The notes under the pieces were generated by a model. That model did not search any database and was not told the DNA's origin. It was given only the letters and a program-made list of their open reading frames with translations. Of a stretch of 64,000 nucleotides of DNA, positions 59,210 to 64,000 are shown in pieces (the stretch's first letter is position 1; each line of letters opens with the position of its first letter). Source of the DNA: Campylobacter_A concisus_Y (GTDB lineage: Bacteria > Campylobacterota > Campylobacteria > Campylobacterales > Campylobacteraceae); contig NZ_CABPTY010000002.1 in NCBI RefSeq assembly GCF_902460415.1, positions 95,533 to 159,532 of the forward strand, written 5' to 3'. A program made the position numbers and the translations under genes.

Positions 59210-60942
59210 TGAAATACTTGCTTGATTTTTTAAACCAGGACCTCAAAAAAAGCAAAATTTACGAGCTCATAAAGTGTGGTGACGAAGAGGGAGAAATCCT
59301 AAAATATCTAAGCAGAGCTTACGTGCAAGGAACAGCTAGTATGAGCGTTTATGAGCTACTTGGAGCTGTTTTTGGTACGCAAAACGAAAAGCAGCTTTTG
59401 TACTTAAAATTTATAAAAAATTTGCTTGATAGTGGCTGGATAGTGCAAAACTACAGCCTCTTTAAAATGCCAGAGAGCTCACAAAAAAACTCAAGTCAAG
59501 GGCTGCTTTCGCTGCTTCATTCAGAAATTTCTCTCTCAGCTACATTTTTAAAAATTCTTGAAGATGGCAACGCCGACATAAGCCTACCAGAGCACACAGC
59601 TTATGAAGATCATTTGGAGTATTTAAAAGATCAATTTTTAAAAATAGAACTTTACTCAAAGGCTGCCATTTTTGGCGATGGCTCAAATGATGCTAAAAAG
59701 CGCATAAATGAGCAAATTTCTGAGCTTACAAAGCGCATAAATGAGCGCATAAAACTAAGTAAAATTAGCCTAAAAATAGAGCAAATTTTTAAAGAAAATT
59801 CGCTTGACGAAAAAGAGCAGATTATATTTTTAGCCCTTTTAAAAGAGGAGTACGCAGGGGACTTTGAAAATGGACGCGATCTAAACACGTTAGTCGGACT
59901 AATAAGCAAAGATGAGCTTGAACGCATCAAAAATCGCACACTTTTAGAGGACGGCTCAAGGCTCATAGAGAGCGCTCTCATTGACTACGACGAGGTTTTA
60001 AACGCTTACGGCAATGTAAGCAAGAGCTTTTTTATAAATGAAGAGATCTTGCAAAGCATAATGCACCCAAAAAATGACAAAAATAGCAAAAAAATCAAGA
60101 TCGAAAGCCTGGTAAAAGAGCAAGAAATTTTTGAGCTCATCGAGCCAGTAACTAGCCTAGAAGACGTCGTGCTAAACGAAAAGACAAAGCAGCTTTTAAG
60201 CACGATCCTAAAGCAAGTCGATAAAAAAGTCCTCGCCAGACTTAGTAGCTGGGGTATAAAAACTAGGAAAAACATAGATGCTAAGATCATCTTTTATGGC
60301 GAGCCTGGCACTGGCAAGACGATGAGTGCCGTTGGGCTTGCGAAGAGCCTAAAGAAGCAAATTCTAAGCTTTGATTGCTCAAAAATTTTAAGCAAATATG
60401 TCGGCGAGAGCGAGCAAAATGTAAGAAAAATTTTTGATACTTACAAAGAAATTTGCAAAAAAAGTGGCAGCGAGCCGGTGCTTTTACTAAATGAGGCCGA
60501 TCAGTTCTTAAGCACAAGAGTAGAGAGCTCGAGCGGGGCTGAGAAGATGCATAATCAAATGCAAAATATCTTTTTAGAGCAGATCGAGCGCTTTGAGGGC
60601 GTGCTGATCGCTACGACAAATTTCTTGCAAAGCCTTGATGTGGCGTTTTCTAGAAGGTTTGATTATAAGATCGAGTTTAAAAAGCCTGATTTTAACGGCA
60701 GGCTTGCCATTTGGCGTAAAATTTTGCCTGAAAATGCGAGCTTTGAAGATGGCTTTAGCGTAGAAAGGCTGGCTGAGTTTAACCTAAGTGGCGCGCAGAT
60801 CGTCCTTGCGCTAAAAAACACCGCTTTAAAAGTGGCGATAAAAGATGATGGGATTTTTACCTTTGAGGACTTCAAAACCACAATAGAGCGCGAGCTAAAC
60901 TCAAGCTTTGGCGAGGATAAAAAGATGGGATTTGGCTCTTAA
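59209..60942 (+). CDS. AAA+ ATPase with Walker B Asp-to-Asn change
   Basis: This 577-residue protein has a helical N-terminal half (1-300, LDFLNQDLKKSKIYELIK) and a C-terminal AAA module. Walker A is GEPGTGKT (364-371), the pore-like loop is LSKYVGESEQNVRKIF, Walker B is VLLLNEADQF with Asn428 where Asp is usual, and the Arg finger lies in VAFSRRFDYKIEF, then a lid with GAQIVLALKNTAL. It resembles the CDC48/FtsH type ATPases of unknown substrate. It starts with GTG at 59209, sharing one base with the previous TAG, so it is coupled to the acyl-CoA ligase gene. A diverged copy of its 3' end lies 174-188 bp downstream. Confidence 0.85.
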   Translation: MKYLLDFLNQDLKKSKIYELIKCGDEEGEILKYLSRAYVQGTASMSVYELLGAVFGTQNEKQLLYLKFIKNLLDSGWIVQNYSLFKMPESSQKNSSQGLLSLLHSEISLSATFLKILEDGNADISLPEHTAYEDHLEYLKDQFLKIELYSKAAIFGDGSNDAKKRINEQISELTKRINERIKLSKISLKIEQIFKENSLDEKEQIIFLALLKEEYAGDFENGRDLNTLVGLISKDELERIKNRTLLEDGSRLIESALIDYDEVLNAYGNVSKSFFINEEILQSIMHPKNDKNSKKIKIESLVKEQEIFELIEPVTSLEDVVLNEKTKQLLSTILKQVDKKVLARLSSWGIKTRKNIDAKIIFYGEPGTGKTMSAVGLAKSLKKQILSFDCSKILSKYVGESEQNVRKIFDTYKEICKKSGSEPVLLLNEADQFLSTRVESSSGAEKMHNQMQNIFLEQIERFEGVLIATTNFLQSLDVAFSRRFDYKIEFKKPDFNGRLAIWRKILPENASFEDGFSVERLAEFNLSGAQIVLALKNTALKVAIKDDGIFTFEDFKTTIERELNSSFGEDKKMGFGS

Positions 60943-61068
60943 GCCTTCTCTCTTGATTTTATTGTTTGTATAAATTTAAACAAATATAAATAAACAAGAG
61001 CCTCTGACATTGGCGAGAAACCTGCTTTTGTCTAATTAGAATTTGCACGATTGTTGTCGCCAAAAATT

Positions 61069-61116
61069 ATAGAAAGCGTTAGCTAAACTCAAGCTTTGAT
61101 GAGAAAAAATAGGTTT
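61069..61116 (+). pseudogene. Diverged duplicate of the AAA gene 3' end
   Basis: About 45 of 60 bases match the end of the gene at 59209-60942. Shared blocks are AGCTAAACTCAAGCTTTG and CTCTTAAG around the stop codon, with TATAGAAAGCG before and TAGGTTTTGA between. Small indels destroy the reading frame. The offset from the true end is 174-188 bp. Confidence 0.7.
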
Positions 61117-61189
61117 TGACTCTTAAGCTCTTCCAAATTTTACTATCTCATGTAGCATATGCTTTTTGTTGCGAGGCGAAGTTTAAAGT

Positions 61190-61640
61190 GCCAGGATTAC
61201 TGATCTAAACGTGGAATTTTGCTTTCATAGTTAAATTTACGTCATGATTGCCACGAAAATTTACAGCAAGCCAGATATCAGCGCATAATCACTTAGTATA
61301 AATTTATCTTGCTCGCCTGTTTCAAATTTACTACCGTAGATTTTGTAAATGAGTAAGTTTTTGTAAAACCCAAATTTTGAAATTTGCCCACTTTGTGATC
61401 GCTGTTTGGAATGCGTATGGTGCTTAGAAAGAGTTTTACTAAAACTTTGTCATTTTGTGCAATACAAAAATAGCCGTCTCACGAAGTCTAAAATAAAAAG
61501 TCCCATAAATTTCAAATTCTCTTTCATGATATTTGTAGCAGCGCTTTTTGAAATTAAAAAAGAGATGAGAAAATAGAAATTTACAGGTCTTTGAGCGCAA
61601 TTCTTACACCAAAAACAAAGAATTAGTGCATGATCACTTT
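61190..61640 (-). pseudogene. Possible decayed minus-strand gene
   Basis: Protein-like stretches on the minus strand in different frames are FEIYGTFYFRLRETAIFVLH (about 61446-61522) and IYGSKFETGEQDKFILSDYA (about 61261-61351). Each lasts only about 25-30 codons and is broken by stops. The likeness to real protein is a judgement by eye, with no family found. Confidence 0.3.
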
Positions 61641-61715
61641 GATAATTAATATAAAAATTTTTGATTATATTTTTAGTAGCTAAATTTTGTAAAAAGGATT
61701 ATAAATTTTAGAAAT

Positions 61716-63023
61716 TTACTGATTGATCTTCTCAAGCAGCTCTTCGACCTCTTCAAGCGCAAAGGCCTCTTCTGAACTTTGCTTTAAAAAATTTTCCATA
61801 AATTCTTTTTTCGAGATCGCAAGGTCAAGCTCCTTGTCGCTACCCTTTTGATAAGCACCGATGCGAAGTAAGACCTCATTTTCTTTTAAAAGCGAGTAAA
61901 GGCGCTTAAATTTCATCGCATTTAGCTTATGCTCTTTACTGATCACATCTCCCATGACACGCGAGGCTGAGTTTTGGATATTGATAGGTGGATAAATTCC
62001 AAAATCCGTTAGCTCACGACTTAGCACGATGTGCCCGTCTAGGATAGAGCGGCTTTGGTCGGCTATCGGGTCGCTCATATCATCGCCCTCGACTAGCACG
62101 GTGAAAAATGCCGTGATACTGCCCTTACCCTCCTCTTTGCCGGCGCGCTCCATTAGCTGTGGCAGGAGTGTGAGCGAGCTTGGTGGATAGCCTTTTGAGG
62201 TCGGTGGCTCGCCAAGTGCAAGGCCGATCTCGCGCTGTGCCATCGCAAAACGCGTAACGCTATCCATAATGAAAAGCACGTCATTTCCCTGCTGTTTGAA
62301 GTACTCAGCCACGCTCATCGCACAAAATGCACCGTACTTTCGCATGAGCGAGCTATCATCGCTGGTCGCTACGATTATGACCGTGCCCTCTAAGTCACCA
62401 CCTAGGTTTTTTTCGATAAATTCAGGCACCTCACGGCCACGCTCGCCTATTAGTGCGACTACTTTTATGGGAGCTAGCGTATTTTTTACGATCATACCCA
62501 TGAGGGTTGATTTGCCCACGCCTGAACCTGCAAAAATTCCCAGCTTTTGCCCCTTGCCACAAGTAAGCAGTCCATCTATAGTCTTTATACCAACACTAAA
62601 TGGCTCATTTATAAGCCCTCTTTTCATCGCATCTATCGGTGCTCTCATGATCGGCATATATTCAGTCGTCTCGATCGCTCCTTTACCATCAATGGGCTTC
62701 ATAAATGGATCGACCACGCGGCCTAGCAAATTTGGCCCCACTGGTATATTCATACCTTGATCACTTTCGTAGACAAAGTCGCCTATCCTAAATCCCTCAA
62801 CAAAGCCAAACGGGCTGATATAAGCTCCATCTGTCTTTATCTGCGTAACCATGCCAAGACTATTTTTGCTCTTATCTTTTGCAACTATACGCACGATGTC
62901 GCCGATGCTTGGACGAAGCCCAGTGATCTCGATAGTTGTAGCTGTGATTTTAGTTATGATGCCAAAGGTGTTTGAGAGTTTCACACCCTCTTTAAGCTTT
63001 AAATTTATATGCTCTAAGCTCAA
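61716..63023 (-). CDS. fliI: Flagellum-specific ATPase FliI
   Basis: This 435-residue F1-beta-like ATPase energises flagellar type III export. Walker A is GIFAGSGVGKSTLMGM, followed by ALIGERGREVPEFIEKNLG, Walker B in VLFIMDSVTRFAMAQREI, and the nearby signature ALGEPPTSKGYPPSSLTLLP. The N-terminal SLEHINLKLKEG begins at a TTG that overlaps the folE TGA (TTGA), so translation is coupled. It is slightly shorter than E. coli FliI (457). The other flagellar export genes are elsewhere. Confidence 0.96.
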   Translation of the reverse strand: MSLEHINLKLKEGVKLSNTFGIITKITATTIEITGLRPSIGDIVRIVAKDKSKNSLGMVTQIKTDGAYISPFGFVEGFRIGDFVYESDQGMNIPVGPNLLGRVVDPFMKPIDGKGAIETTEYMPIMRAPIDAMKRGLINEPFSVGIKTIDGLLTCGKGQKLGIFAGSGVGKSTLMGMIVKNTLAPIKVVALIGERGREVPEFIEKNLGGDLEGTVIIVATSDDSSLMRKYGAFCAMSVAEYFKQQGNDVLFIMDSVTRFAMAQREIGLALGEPPTSKGYPPSSLTLLPQLMERAGKEEGKGSITAFFTVLVEGDDMSDPIADQSRSILDGHIVLSRELTDFGIYPPINIQNSASRVMGDVISKEHKLNAMKFKRLYSLLKENEVLLRIGAYQKGSDKELDLAISKKEFMENFLKQSSEEAFALEEVEELLEKINQ

Positions 63024-63592
63024 AAATGCGTTTCCCTAGGAGAGTTTATAAGCGAGAAAAATTCTCGTCTTGTGTCTGCGTTTTTGATAAAGCAGCCTCT
63101 AAGTGCCGAGGTCGTAGTGGTTGAGTTTATCTTTTGCACACCCCTCATCTCAACGCACATATGCCTAGCCTCAACAACTACTCCAACACCTTTTGGAGCG
63201 ATAACGTCCTCGAGTGCCTTTGCGATCTGCTCGGTCATCTGCTCTTGGATTTGAAGGCGTCTTGCGTATATATTTACCATGCGAGGAATTTTACTAAGGC
63301 CAACGACCTTGCCATTTGGGATGTACGCTACATGTACTCGGCCAATAATAGGCAACAAATGGTGCTCGCAAAGACTGTAAAACTCAATATTTCGCATGAG
63401 AACCATTTCATTATTTGAGCTAGTAAATAGCGCGTCACCAAGGACTTCTTTGGGATCTTGCTCGTATCCGCTGGTGAGAAATTTAAAAGCTTTGTAAACA
63501 CGCTCTGGAGTTTTTAAAAGCCCCTCTCTATTTGGGTCTTCGCCAACAATTGTTAATATATTTTTGATCGAATTTTCAAAACTCTCTTGCAT
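63020..63592 (-). CDS. folE: GTP cyclohydrolase I
   Basis: This 190-residue zinc enzyme starts tetrahydrofolate synthesis by converting GTP to dihydroneopterin triphosphate. Landmarks are EDPNREGLLKTPERVYKAF, the zinc Cys and His in FYSLCEHHLLPIIGRVHVAY, VVGLSKIPRMVNIYARRLQ, RHMCVEMRGVQK (second Cys) and the ending STTTTSALRGCF. Normal length. It leads folE-fliI and diverges from tig, an order typical of Campylobacter. Confidence 0.97.
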   Translation of the reverse strand: MQESFENSIKNILTIVGEDPNREGLLKTPERVYKAFKFLTSGYEQDPKEVLGDALFTSSNNEMVLMRNIEFYSLCEHHLLPIIGRVHVAYIPNGKVVGLSKIPRMVNIYARRLQIQEQMTEQIAKALEDVIAPKGVGVVVEARHMCVEMRGVQKINSTTTTSALRGCFIKNADTRREFFSLINSPRETHF

Positions 63593-63730
63593 AAATTTTT
63601 CTCCGTAATTTTATTGCTAGATTCTACGTTAAAACGCCTTTTATATCTATAAAAATTTACAAATTTACAATGAAATAAGGAAAATTCTGCTATATTTTGA
63701 GCTAAAAATTTGTATTCATAAAGGAATTAG

Positions 63731-64000
63731 ATGGAAATCAAAACAAAAGCTCTAGATAGCGTAAATACCTTAGCAAGCACGACTATAAGTGCAGATGCTA
63801 TAAAATCTAGCGTAGAAAAACTAGCAAAAAAAGCAGCAAAAACTATGAAAGTAGATGGCTTTAGACAAGGCCATGTGCCAGTTGCTATTGTGCTAAAACG
63901 CTATGAGAAAGAGCTAACAAACGATGCTGAACAAGATGTCTTAAGAGATGTTGTTGATGAGGCTATAAAACAAGCAGGCAAGAAAAATGATGATCTTATC
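63731..64000 (+). CDS. tig: Trigger factor (5' part, cut by window end)
   Basis: The first 90 codons of a ribosome-bound chaperone are seen: MEIKTKALDSVNTLASTTIS, an Ala/Lys-rich helical region and the ribosome-binding loop VDGFRQGHVPVAIVLKRYE (family GFRxGxxP). AAGGAATTAG precedes the ATG. The reading frame runs off the right edge. Confidence 0.93.
   Translation, partial: MEIKTKALDSVNTLASTTISADAIKSSVEKLAKKAAKTMKVDGFRQGHVPVAIVLKRYEKELTNDAEQDVLRDVVDEAIKQAGKKNDDLI

Larger units (their letters stand above)
60943..61715. other. Gene-poor interval with decayed fragments
   Basis: No complete gene is seen in 770 bases. It contains a diverged duplicate of the AAA gene end (61069-61116) and possible minus-strand coding remains between about 61190 and 61640. 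The rest is AT-rich. Confidence 0.6.

Overview
The window reads as chromosome of an AT-rich epsilonproteobacterium (Campylobacterota), most likely a Campylobacter of the C. concisus / C. curvus / C. rectus group. The evidence is the A/T-rich codon use, frequent TTG starts, housekeeping proteins of Campylobacter type, the trigger factor-folE-fliI order at the right end, and a periplasmic arylsulfate sulfotransferase beside its own DsbL/DsbI-type pair. Species assignment is inference. There is one run of 73 N (25995-26067). No rRNA, CRISPR array, intact insertion sequence or prophage was seen.

Layout. 0.2-8.8 kb is a periplasmic/envelope block: an iron-type binding protein, AssT, a carboxymuconolactone-decarboxylase-like protein, DsbL and DsbI, a histidine kinase/response regulator pair, and a free-standing LapA-type retention module. 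8.8-16 kb is housekeeping: thiD, purM with two small genes, coaE, dapF, L20/L35, and a secreted C69 peptidase. 16-19.2 kb is the methionine block metE-metF behind a long leader with a possible leader peptide and a GC-rich candidate RNA. 19.2-20.3 kb is a decayed gene next to tRNA-Val. 20.4-28.6 kb holds an AGCS symporter, rarA, ung, a YbaK-type deacylase, and thrS-infC. 28.6-32.5 kb is a gene-poor stretch in which gdhA is flanked by an intact SMI1/KNR4 gene and a decayed second copy, with further remnants. 32.5-41.3 kb holds a biotin carboxylase, the glmM-lspA-TM2-hemJ operon, rpsT-prfA, a molbindin, a flavocytochrome remnant, dgkA and xth. 41.3-45.2 kb couples a dihaem cytochrome c peroxidase to a PAS-GGDEF-EAL sensor and has a pseudopilin. 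45.4-51.3 kb is a zinc locus: ZnuA, a ZevA-ZevB fusion, ZnuC and ZnuB, divergent from a Fur-family (Zur-like) regulator across a repeat that looks like its operator. 51.3-64 kb holds a thioesterase, a methyltransferase, an EamA transporter, DUF4197, mntP, tRNA-Glu, a lipoprotein-nfo-FadL-FadD-AAA run, then fliI, folE and the 5' part of tig.

Themes. (1) AssT, the Dsb pair and the two-component system form a plausible oxidative-folding and sulfate-ester module. (2) Zinc acquisition is unusually complete. (3) Intergenic regions repeatedly hold decayed gene fragments. In two cases (dapF and the AAA ATPase) the fragment is a diverged copy of the 3' end of the gene just upstream, and in one (SMI1/KNR4) a copy lies across gdhA. 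This points to past duplication or recombination at gene ends followed by decay. (4) TTG starts are common, and at three junctions the TTG overlaps the upstream TGA.
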